A DNA stretch of 40,940 bases from Oscillatoriales cyanobacterium (lineage in GTDB: Bacteria > Cyanobacteriota > Cyanobacteriia > Cyanobacteriales > Geitlerinemataceae): the NCBI GenBank assembly GCA_004293855.1, contig RDYZ01000205.1, forward strand, positions 1-40,940. Direction: 5' to 3'. A model generated the notes under the pieces. The model was not told the DNA's origin and did no database searches. It saw nothing but the letters and a program-made list of their open reading frames with translations. The translations under genes were made by a program, and so were the position numbers. Positions 1 through 8,410 of this stretch are shown one piece after another; positions within the stretch are counted from its first letter, which is position 1; each line of letters starts with the position of its first letter.

Positions 1-45
1 CACCGATCGCACGCATTTACCCCGCACCCACCATCCGCTATCGTC

Positions 46-867
46 ATGCCGCCCATTCCTCCGATGCGATCTGAGCCGAACATCCGTGTCGTTCGTCAGT
101 TATTCTGTCACCCGGTCAAGGGTCTCACCGCGAGTGCGATCCCTCAGGCGGAGTTGCGCCAAGATTGGGGAATGCAGGGCGATCGTCTGTTTGCCTTAAT
201 GTTTGACGATCTCGATTATTCCCCGACACCCAATCTCCCCTGGCTACCCAAACGTTACTTTGCTGTCCAAAATGACTGGCCCGATCTGGCGCGTGTGCAG
301 TGTCATTACGATCTAGCCCGCGCGACCCTCCAGCTTGAATGCAACGATCAGCCCACTCTTGTGGCCCACATTGATCGCGATCGGGCGGCGATCGGTGCCT
401 GGTTTAGTCAATTTTTACAAACCTGTCAGCCCACCATTGGCGCACGCCATCCCCAGCACGCCACGCTAGAACTGGTGGGCGAATCCTCCGGATTAACGGG
501 CTTTCGCGATCGCCGTGCGGGTCAGATTTCCATCATCGGCAGTGCAACCCTCGACGTACTCGCCACCCAGCTCAACACCTCTATTGATCCCCGTCGATTT
601 CGCCCCAATGTCATCCTCGACACTGTGGAACCTTGGGAAGAATTCGATTGGATTGGCCGACGTTTGCGGCTGGGCTCGGTTGAACTGGAGGCGATCGAGC
701 GAATTGAGCGCTGTCTTAATATCGAAGTCTGCCCCGACTCGGGCCAGCGCGACCTGCCCCTACTGGCCACGCTGAAACGCCACTTTCGCCACACCGACAC
801 CGGTATCATCGCCCGTGTCACCCAAGGGGGAATGCTAGCGGTTAACCAGCCCTACAACATTCTTTAA
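46..867 (+). CDS. MOSC domain-containing protein (MOSC N-terminal beta-barrel + MOSC)
   Basis: Complete ORF; N-terminal 'VRQLFCHPVKGLTASAIPQAELRQDWGMQGDRLFAL' and later 'DPRRFRPNVILDT...EEFDWIGRRLRLGSVELEAIERIERC' match the MOSC family pattern. Start may be the ATG at 64. Confidence 0.85.
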   Translation: MPPIPPMRSEPNIRVVRQLFCHPVKGLTASAIPQAELRQDWGMQGDRLFALMFDDLDYSPTPNLPWLPKRYFAVQNDWPDLARVQCHYDLARATLQLECNDQPTLVAHIDRDRAAIGAWFSQFLQTCQPTIGARHPQHATLELVGESSGLTGFRDRRAGQISIIGSATLDVLATQLNTSIDPRRFRPNVILDTVEPWEEFDWIGRRLRLGSVELEAIERIERCLNIEVCPDSGQRDLPLLATLKRHFRHTDTGIIARVTQGGMLAVNQPYNIL

Positions 868-1118
868 CTGGGGGAAACGTTATCCCTCCCAATGCCGGGA
901 TGGGCGAAAACCGTGGGTTATGGGCGGATTTAGGGATAAAAACGGCCTGCATCTGGGGAGGATTGCTCCTAATCGTTGATTCTGCTTTGGGGAACTCCAA
1001 GCCTTTGTCATAATGTATCGAGACACGAGTTCCCAGCGTGGCTTTCGTGTAACCACAGCCTCGAGCTCGATCGCGCTTCCGGTTCGCCCTTCGGCGTTTG
1101 ACATCATCCCAGGCAACT

Positions 1119-2186
1119 ATGTTTTTGCTCTTAACGCGTATCCTTTTGTGGCTGGCCGTTATTGGCGGTATCGGCTACCTTGTCGCCCAAATCGTCCCCA
1201 AACCCTACGTCAACTACGTCGGCTATAGCCTTGCAGCTCTACTGCTCGTTCTAACGTTTTTTGAACCGACGAGTGGGGCTACGATCGCGGCGTGGCAGGT
1301 GTTTTCGATCCCCTTTAAACCCTTTGGATTACTCACAATCCTCTTGTTAAATGCTCTCAGGGGGAATTTGGGCAGTCCCGAAGGCCGGAAACAGTTGACC
1401 ACAGTGATCAGCCTGATGCTGATCTGTAGCTTGTCCTATTTCCCTCGGGTTTTCTGTCAGGCGATCGTGGAACGTGATGCCTACGAACTGCAACGCGCGG
1501 CGATTAATGACCCTCCTGGAGTTCCGGAAGCGATCGTTTTGTTAGGTTGGCAAACCACCGAGCCGAATCAACTCGATGGCCGCATTGATCAACTGTCTAA
1601 AAACGGTGACCTTGTGGTTCATACGGCCAATCTGTTTCTCCAGGGTCAAGCGCCACGGGTCATTATTAGCGCGGGGCCGCGTTTTGATTATGTCGGCAGT
1701 GGCAAACCTCCGATCGAAGCCTATGCCATTTCTCGCTTACTTCAGCGGTTAGGCGTTCCCGAAAGTGCCATCATTATTGACAATCAAGGCATGGATGTAC
1801 GGAGCAGCGCCCGCAATGTGGCGAAGCTGATGGATAGTTTTGGCTTGCCGAAGGATATTGTGTTGGTTTCCACGGCGATTTCAGCCTATCGGGCGATGCA
1901 GGCGTTTTATGAGTTTGATATGGTCGTGACGCCACGTCCGGGGGCCTATCGTACCAATCAGCCGGTTCAAGGGGTGTTTCCATTCCCCAATAGCCGCGAG
2001 TTGTTGCCGACGATCGAAGGCATGGAATTCACTACAGAACTAACGGATGAGTTTCTCAGTTCGATCTATTACTTCCTGCGGGGTTGGCTGTCCCCGGCAG
2101 ATCTGTCGATGAATCAGTTACGACGTGCGGAACACCGGGTTGCACCCGCGATCGCCACAGTTCCGACAACGGCGGATGCGGTGTAA
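1119..2186 (+). CDS. YdcF/ElyC/SanA-like (DUF218) membrane protein
   Basis: ORF 1098-2186 with N-terminal hydrophobic helices, then 'EAIVLLGW...RVIISAGPR...ESAIIIDNQGMDVRSSARNVAKLM...IVLVSTAISAYRAMQAF', the DUF218 pattern. ATG at 1119 is a likely start. Confidence 0.8.
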   Translation: MFLLLTRILLWLAVIGGIGYLVAQIVPKPYVNYVGYSLAALLLVLTFFEPTSGATIAAWQVFSIPFKPFGLLTILLLNALRGNLGSPEGRKQLTTVISLMLICSLSYFPRVFCQAIVERDAYELQRAAINDPPGVPEAIVLLGWQTTEPNQLDGRIDQLSKNGDLVVHTANLFLQGQAPRVIISAGPRFDYVGSGKPPIEAYAISRLLQRLGVPESAIIIDNQGMDVRSSARNVAKLMDSFGLPKDIVLVSTAISAYRAMQAFYEFDMVVTPRPGAYRTNQPVQGVFPFPNSRELLPTIEGMEFTTELTDEFLSSIYYFLRGWLSPADLSMNQLRRAEHRVAPAIATVPTTADAV

Positions 2187-2207
2187 CCGAGCCCGCGAAA
2201 CCGGGTG

Positions 2208-2296
2208 GGGCAAACGCATACTCGTCCGGTGCGATCGTGCGGCTTGATCGTTGGGCGCATCATGCGCCCCTACCCATTCATCATGGTTTATCCATG
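2208..2296. repeat. Partial MITE-like/intergenic repeat: GGGCAAACGCATACTC end motif plus palindrome GGGCGCA-TCA-TGCGCCC (2253-2269) and hairpin CATGG-TTTAT-CCATG (2282-2296)
   Basis: 16 bp at 2208-2223 are identical to the terminal inverted repeat of the element at 8206-8358; inverted repeats read directly. Confidence 0.55.
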
Positions 2297-2315
2297 TCCA
2301 ACCAAATCCGGCCTA

Positions 2316-2410
2316 TAAAGACGTGAGTTCGACGAAAACGGCTGTTCTGGTCTCTCTGCGGAGAGAATGCGGGTTTTAGTCGCCGTCGAACTGTCGAACT
2401 CGCGTCTTTA
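2316..2410. terminator. Large inverted repeat between convergent genes, possible bidirectional terminator/structured 3' end
   Basis: TAAAGACGTGAGTTCGAC (2316-2333) against GTCGAACTCGCGTCTTTA (2393-2410), 17 of 18 paired; the right arm overlaps the stop codon of the minus-strand ABC transporter gene. Confidence 0.5.
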
Positions 2411-4255
2411 CGCCAACAATGCCTCGAGCTGATGCTCACTCCACAGCGAGCTGTACAACCCCCCTTCGGCTAGTAGGGTTGCATGGGTTCCGATTTGAAC
2501 CGCTCGACCTTGATCGAGCACGATCACCCGATCAGCCGTCGCCGCTGCGGACAGTTGATGCGAGATAAACAACACCGTTTTTTTCCGTGTACCACTGGAG
2601 AGATTCCGCAAAATCTGTGTGGCGGTCTGGTTATCAACGCTGGATAGGGCATCATCCAAAATTAAGATCGGCGCATCTAGTAACAAAGCCCGTGCGAGTG
2701 CCGTACGCTGACGCTGCCCTCCAGAGAGGGTGATGCCCCGCTCACCGACGATCGTGTCGTACTGCTGTGGAAAGTTGAGAATTTCGTCATGGATTTGCGC
2801 GGCTTGGGCGGCGCGGCACACATCCTCGAAACTCGCGTCCGGGCAACCATAACGAATGTTGTTGCTGATGCTTGTCCCGAAGAGAAAACTATCCTGGGGA
2901 ACATAGGCGATCGCACGGCGTAGGTCGTGGAGACGAAGGCGGGTGATGTCAATGCCATCGAGGAAAAGCTGATTGGGCGCCAGATCTAGAACACGGGGAA
3001 TGGCATTCGCTAGGGTCGATTTCCCGGAGCCGATCGGGCCAACAATGGCGATCGTTTCTCCCGCTGGAATCTCCACATTGAGCCGGTCTAAGGCTTTGCG
3101 GTGTGATGGCTGAGGCTGGTTTGTGGTGTAATCCGGGTGGGCGGGTTCCATCTCGGCTGAGTCTGACACGCCCCGATCGGCAACGGCATGATCCGCTGTC
3201 GAGATGGTCGGAAAAACGTAGGTGAGATCATGGGCCTGGATATGACCTTCAACCCGATGGAGCGGTAATTCGATCGCATCCGCCGAGTCCATAATGGTCG
3301 GTTGCCGCTCAAAAATCGCCTCAACCCGGTCAATACTGACCTGACCGCGCTGAAACACGGTTAACGTAAAGCCCAGCAAGGCGGTGGGAAATACGAGGCG
3401 ATCGATATAAATGATCATGGCGACTAGCCCCCCCACATCCAGGGCTCCGCGCACAATCTCACCCGCACCAAAGGCCATCAAAATCAATAAACTGGCAGCG
3501 GCGAGACCTTGCAACAACGGAAATAGCGTCGTCCGCGTGCGTGCCAGGGCCAGATTACTCGCCAACAAACTTGCATTCGTTGTTGCAAATGCAGCCCGCT
3601 CATTCAATTCCTGACCATAGATTTTGATCGGTGCAATGCCGCTCATGTCTTCCTGGATCAGATCGCTAATGCGCGAGAGATCTTCCTGAACACTGGCCTG
3701 CTCTAGGCGTAATCGACCGCTAAACACCCAAACCACCGCCAGCATGAGGGGATAAACCGACATGGCTAACAGGGTTAGTTTGCCACTGATGGAAACCAAG
3801 ACCGGAACGGTTAACGCATAGGCAAAGGTCGTATTCAGCAAACTCAGAACCGCAAAACCCAACATGCGCCGAATGTTGTCAACATCACTGGTGGCGCGAT
3901 TGATCAAGTCGCCGCTGGTATTACTGGCAAAATAGCCCGTTTCCAGGGTTAACAGGTGTTCAAAAATACGCTGTTTGAGGTCAAACTCCACCTGTCGCCC
4001 GAGGCCAAATAGGTAGACCCGCGATGCCACACGAATCAGCCACATCACACTGGCTAGGGCAAAGATCGAACCGGCGAAAAAAAGAATACGATCGTAGCTA
4101 AACGTGACCTGTAAATCCTCGATCGCCTGACGAATTTGCAGCGGAATATAAACCCCTAAACCGTTGACCACGAGGAGGGCTAGGGTACCCAGGATCGCCT
4201 GTTTTTTATATGGACGCAGATAGTGCGCCAAAATCTTGAGTCGGTTGCGGCTCAT
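2408..4255 (-). CDS. ABC transporter, fused permease and ATP-binding protein (exporter type)
   Basis: N-terminal TM domain; Walker A 'GPIGSGKST', signature 'LSGGQRQRTALARALLLDAPILILDDALSSVD', H-loop 'FISHQ'. Confidence 0.93.
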   Translation of the reverse strand: MSRNRLKILAHYLRPYKKQAILGTLALLVVNGLGVYIPLQIRQAIEDLQVTFSYDRILFFAGSIFALASVMWLIRVASRVYLFGLGRQVEFDLKQRIFEHLLTLETGYFASNTSGDLINRATSDVDNIRRMLGFAVLSLLNTTFAYALTVPVLVSISGKLTLLAMSVYPLMLAVVWVFSGRLRLEQASVQEDLSRISDLIQEDMSGIAPIKIYGQELNERAAFATTNASLLASNLALARTRTTLFPLLQGLAAASLLILMAFGAGEIVRGALDVGGLVAMIIYIDRLVFPTALLGFTLTVFQRGQVSIDRVEAIFERQPTIMDSADAIELPLHRVEGHIQAHDLTYVFPTISTADHAVADRGVSDSAEMEPAHPDYTTNQPQPSHRKALDRLNVEIPAGETIAIVGPIGSGKSTLANAIPRVLDLAPNQLFLDGIDITRLRLHDLRRAIAYVPQDSFLFGTSISNNIRYGCPDASFEDVCRAAQAAQIHDEILNFPQQYDTIVGERGITLSGGQRQRTALARALLLDAPILILDDALSSVDNQTATQILRNLSSGTRKKTVLFISHQLSAAATADRVIVLDQGRAVQIGTHATLLAEGGLYSSLWSEHQLEALLA

Positions 4256-4593
4256 GAAGAAAAAAATCGTATCGTGCGGAATTCGGATGTTAACGTCAAT
4301 TTGGCCCTGAGACGTCAGAACCGCATCACCCTAACGAAGACGGTACGATCGCTGCACGTGGCGATCGCATCTCCCCATCCTAAAGCACCATCGAGCCTGC
4401 TGCCGTTTCTGCACCCCGTCCCCACCAGAAATCTCCCACCACTGCATCCATTCCCCAGCGATTGTCTTCTTCCTTGCAAGCCGAATAATCGCCTAAACTA
4501 GAGGGAGGTCAGCGCTCCGGCGAGCCCCTTGCGGCACACTCGGAAACCATCGTTGTCAGCCTCCCGATCGTTGCACTCTTTCCATCGCTTCCC

Positions 4594-5760
4594 ATGTCTT
4601 CCCACCCCGAACCGCAATCAGAACATAAGCCCGCACCGGCCTATGTGCGTGTTTTTCGAGCCTACCTCCGGAATGTTTCTAGTCCTGCGGTGTGGGCTCC
4701 GATGGCGATCATTGCCCTACTGTTAGCCCTGAGCGCAGACTATTGGAATTCACTGCGGATCTTGGATGAAGATTTGGATGGATCGCTGATCAGTGAAAAT
4801 ACATCCCAACTGGCCGGTTCGCTATCGGACTCGGGCTCCATCAATGCTTCCGAAATTGATAGCTCTGATGTCCTCTCTAGCTTATTAGCCCAAGGCGCAA
4901 CTCCTGTCACCTCTGAGAAGGATGACAGTAAGAAAAACACCAAGGAACAAAATAAACCGCCCAAGCTTGACGAAATCGACTTGCTCGATCTACCGGATTT
5001 TAGTCAAACCCGCGACAAAGACGGCAATGACACCACCCAGGCAAACGGTGGTGAGGCCAATGCTTCCACACCCAGCCGACGCTTTGGTCTGCTTGATTTA
5101 CTGACGGGCAATACCAATTCGGCTGCATCCACCGCCGCAACCTCCCCCAGCAATGGTTTCATGGATGCTTCGCGGGGACTTTTGGGATTACGCCCGATCG
5201 CAGACGGTAGCGCAACCAATGCGGGCGTAGCCAATACCGACACGACCTCAGGCACCCCGCCGGTCTCTACCCTGTCCAATACCGGTAGCACCGCTCCCAG
5301 CGCAACCCTCACCCAATTTAACGGCAACCAAACTTTCACCGGCTATCCCTACCCCAGTATCGCGGTTCCCAGCTCGCCCAGCGTTAACACAGCTCCGACC
5401 TTTACCGGCTATCCTCCTGCTACAGGGGTCAGTAGTCCCGCCAGCACTCCCTACACGGGCGGCTACACGGGCTATCCAGCCTCTCCCTCCGTGGCCCCCA
5501 ACTATAGCAACACCTACGCTCCTAGCACCTACAACAGTGCGCCCTATGGCAACGTCCAGTACGGAACCCAGCCCAACCTAAATCCGGCAACCGGCGTCAA
5601 CACCGTCCCCGTGACCAGTGGTAGCCCCCAGGGTGGTTATCCCAGTGGTGCTGTGAGTGAAACTGAAGTCCAAACGCCGATCGTTCCCTACTCGGTGCCG
5701 AATTCCACTCCCGGTCGATACATCGGCAATGGTGAGATTAATACCTTTGGCAATCCGTAA
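4594..5760 (+). CDS. Hypothetical protein with one N-terminal TM helix and a long P/S/T/G/Y/N-rich low-complexity region
   Basis: ORF starts ATG; hydrophobic 'VWAPMAIIALLLALSADYW', then disordered sequence with recurrent TGYP motifs. Confidence 0.75.
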   Translation: MSSHPEPQSEHKPAPAYVRVFRAYLRNVSSPAVWAPMAIIALLLALSADYWNSLRILDEDLDGSLISENTSQLAGSLSDSGSINASEIDSSDVLSSLLAQGATPVTSEKDDSKKNTKEQNKPPKLDEIDLLDLPDFSQTRDKDGNDTTQANGGEANASTPSRRFGLLDLLTGNTNSAASTAATSPSNGFMDASRGLLGLRPIADGSATNAGVANTDTTSGTPPVSTLSNTGSTAPSATLTQFNGNQTFTGYPYPSIAVPSSPSVNTAPTFTGYPPATGVSSPASTPYTGGYTGYPASPSVAPNYSNTYAPSTYNSAPYGNVQYGTQPNLNPATGVNTVPVTSGSPQGGYPSGAVSETEVQTPIVPYSVPNSTPGRYIGNGEINTFGNP

Positions 5761-5794
5761 TGTAAACGCTCGATCGCTAGTTTCAATCCATAAT

Positions 5795-6000
5795 CTTTGG
5801 GTTACGGTCTACGGCGTATGAACGGGCGGTAACCGTCCCTCACCGGTTGCTGGAGTCAAGCCTTTAACCGCTTGCTCGAACAGGATGCTACGACTCAGGA
5901 AGGATAAGCCCTAGCTGAAAGCTGGCTCAACGGACTAATGTGGGAAAACTGAGCCTAGGGTCTCAGGTGATGATCCCTTGCAAGGTGCGGGTCACTCGCC
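5795..6000 (+). ncRNA. Structured intergenic segment; possible 5' (domain I/II) remnant of a group II intron
   Basis: No sensible ORF. Helices GGTTAC(5800-5805)/GTAACC(5829-5834), CCCTA(5909-5913)/TAGGG(5956-5960), GGCTCA(5924-5929)/TGAGCC(5950-5955). CTTGCAAGG...GCGGGTCACTCG resembles remembered group II intron sequence near the domain I/II-III region. No RT ORF or domain V seen. Confidence 0.4.
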
Positions 6001-6166
6001 GATCGCTGCGATTTGGGCTCGATCGTGCCTGGTGCTCAACCAACATGACCCAAAGTATGGTCATCGCAGGCGGATCAAGTCATAAGCTACACTCACCGGC
6101 CTAGGCTATTTTGAGTATCAAGGTCAGAGGTTCTGTCGTTTATCCCATCCTAATTCATCCGAGAGT

Positions 6167-6373
6167 ATGGCTCCTAAAAAATTTATTGCCCCGCTGGTTG
6201 TCCTCTTGATTGTGTTTATCACGGTCGGTGATCAGTATAAGTTTTTGCCCGATTCTGCACGAACCGCAAGCTATAAAGCCCGAATGTTCGTGATTGGCCT
6301 CTGGCCAGAGTGGCTCAAACCCAAAAATCAAAATGAACAACGGGAGCAAGAAATTGAACAGTTAGGTCAGTAA
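6167..6373 (+). CDS. Small hypothetical protein, 68 aa
   Basis: ATG start, hydrophobic N-terminus, charged Q/E-rich C-terminus; sits just upstream of a LapA-like ORF. Confidence 0.55.
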   Translation: MAPKKFIAPLVVLLIVFITVGDQYKFLPDSARTASYKARMFVIGLWPEWLKPKNQNEQREQEIEQLGQ

Positions 6374-6441
6374 TCACCGATGCCGCCAACCGTTGCGAGT
6401 GTCCACCGTTGTCCTTCCTTAACCTAGGGTTAAAACACGCT

Positions 6442-6666
6442 GTGAAACAACTTGTTCTCTTGAGCCTGTGTCTGATCGTTGTCACGATCGGCGGAACCTC
6501 TGCCCTGCTCGCGATCCAGAATGTTGATCCGGTTGCGATTACACTGCTCAACTTTCGCTCGATTCAGATTCCCTTTGGTTTAGCCCTAACCCTTTGTGCC
6601 TCCTTGGGGGCGATCGTCACGGCGGCAAGTCTGGCTCTCAGTCCCGGCTCCGGTCGCCAGCGTTAG
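6442..6666 (+). CDS. Small membrane protein, LapA/DUF1049-like
   Basis: Two predicted TM helices with 'ALLAIQNVDPVAITLLNFRSIQIPFGLALTLCASLGAIVTA', the DUF1049 pattern. GTG start at 6442 or TTG at 6409. Confidence 0.65.
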   Translation: MKQLVLLSLCLIVVTIGGTSALLAIQNVDPVAITLLNFRSIQIPFGLALTLCASLGAIVTAASLALSPGSGRQR

Positions 6667-6723
6667 GGCGATCATCACACCGATCGCACCGGCGTGAATT
6701 CTGTGGGGCGATCATTGCCCCAC

Positions 6724-7947
6724 TTAGGACAGTGAATACACTTTGCCGTCTATTAAAACCCGTGTGATTCCCTTCGCCTGAAGATGAGCCCCGGTCTTTT
6801 GCAAAACACGACTATCCGGGATTTTCATCACACGCTGACTGCGGTTTGCAAATCGGCGAGCCACCCGATGATTATCAAAAATCGGTAGGGTCTGCTCCTG
6901 ATTTTCACCCTGGGGAATTTCACCGAGTTCTTCAAAATCTTGCAACGGACGCGAAATCAACTCGGATAGACGATCGACCACGAGATAGCAGGTTTTCGGC
7001 AACGTTGCTTCGGACAGTGGAGGCGAGGTTAGGGGAGATACACGCATCGGTTGGGTCAGATCGAACTCCTCCGAAACAGCCTCCGCAACCTGGGGCTCAT
7101 CCGGATCGTCCATGTCCTCCGGGTCAGCATGATCGAAGCTCGCGGGGGGTGGCAGCGGTTCAATACGAGGCTGCGGCGATCGTTCGACGGGAAAATCAGG
7201 TGTAGGAGAGCTCACGACGACACTCCGAGAGCGGCGTTTACGTGATCGCGGCCACGATTCATCGGGTTCGCTGTCCTCTTCGACGTGATCGATCGCTCTC
7301 GTCGTGATTTCATGCGGTACGGGAGGGGGAGTGATCTCCCGAGGGGCTGCATGGCGGATAACCTCAGACACGGACGTGACGGAGGAACGCCGCCGCCGCC
7401 GCCGTGATGCGGTCTCCTGTTGATCTGGCACACATTCCCCAAATGCCTCCACCGGTATCGGAGAGGGGGACACACTTTCGTCGGTAAGGTTACTGTCTAA
7501 ACCGAGTCCCAGTTGAGTTTCATGATCGGTCGCGATCGCCTCCGAGTCTGTGGAGCGTGTCCGCGTTCGTGTTCGTGTCCGTGTTCGGCTACGTAGCTTC
7601 GGAGCTTCCTGTTGTAGGGCCGGTTCTGCGCGAGAAACACGGACGATCGGGGGCGCAGGGGTCACCTCAGGCTCGGAAGTTTCAGGCTCGGGAGTTCCAG
7701 ATTCGGGGGTGACTGCCGTTAAATCCATGACATCCGAGATCCGTGCCGCACCTCCCCGTCCAATTAAACGTTTTTGCTGTACCAGCTCTTCGTATTCCTC
7801 TTCACTAAAGCTGTTTTTCAGTAAACGCCCGATCGTTGACGTACTGACCCCGAAAGCGCGGGAGAGGGTCGCCGTACTTTCATTTGGCTGACGGTAGCGC
7901 TCGGCGATTTCTTGTTTTTCGGTTTCAGATAGTCGTTTAGGAGCCAT
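6724..7947 (-). CDS. HTH-containing hypothetical protein with long charged low-complexity middle
   Basis: N-terminus 'LSETEKQEIAERYRQPNESTATLSRAFGVSTSTIGRLLKNSFSEEEYEELVQQKR' looks like a helix-turn-helix; (RT)n tract; separate C-terminal 'CYLVVDRLSELISRPLQDFEELGEIPQ...'. Confidence 0.75.
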   Translation of the reverse strand: MAPKRLSETEKQEIAERYRQPNESTATLSRAFGVSTSTIGRLLKNSFSEEEYEELVQQKRLIGRGGAARISDVMDLTAVTPESGTPEPETSEPEVTPAPPIVRVSRAEPALQQEAPKLRSRTRTRTRTRTRSTDSEAIATDHETQLGLGLDSNLTDESVSPSPIPVEAFGECVPDQQETASRRRRRRSSVTSVSEVIRHAAPREITPPPVPHEITTRAIDHVEEDSEPDESWPRSRKRRSRSVVVSSPTPDFPVERSPQPRIEPLPPPASFDHADPEDMDDPDEPQVAEAVSEEFDLTQPMRVSPLTSPPLSEATLPKTCYLVVDRLSELISRPLQDFEELGEIPQGENQEQTLPIFDNHRVARRFANRSQRVMKIPDSRVLQKTGAHLQAKGITRVLIDGKVYSLS

Positions 7948-8205
7948 AAACAGCCAAGAAGAAAAGAGTTAGTAAAAAAACAGCACTCAGGCAGAAGGTG
8001 ACCTGTGATTCCTGGAACCAATGGTTATCAATTTAAATTGACCGAAGACTCAAAATAGACAACATTTAAAATGATCGAGGGGTTTGAACTTCCCAGAACT
8101 AGCCCTAACCGTAGCGGTCTACGTACTGCGCTGGACTGCTGGAATTGCCGTACCCTAAATCCTAGCGGTATTCCATGAAATTGGCACAACGGAAGCCCTG
8201 TAATG

Positions 8206-8358
8206 CAGGGCAAACGCATACTCCCAATGAATGCCCTCATCCCCCAGCCCCTTCTCCCATTTTGGGAGAAGGGGAGCCAGATTTTAAGGATCAAAGTCCC
8301 TCTCCCGGCCTGGGAGAGGGATTTAGGGTGAGGGTCTGCAGAGTATGCGTTTGCCCTG
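8206..8358. mobile_element. MITE-like element, 153 bp, with 18-bp perfect terminal inverted repeats
   Basis: CAGGGCAAACGCATACTC (8206-8223) and its exact reverse complement GAGTATGCGTTTGCCCTG (8341-8358). Inside: CCCCTTCTCCC/GGGAGAAGGGG (8248-8274), CCCTCTCCC/GGGAGAGGG (8298-8320), enclosed by CCCTCA(8234-8239)/TGAGGG(8329-8334). Confidence 0.8.
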
Positions 8359-8410
8359 AATATCCCCCAAGTCCGGACTCATTCCAACCGCTTCCGGTGA
8401 GGGATGTGAG

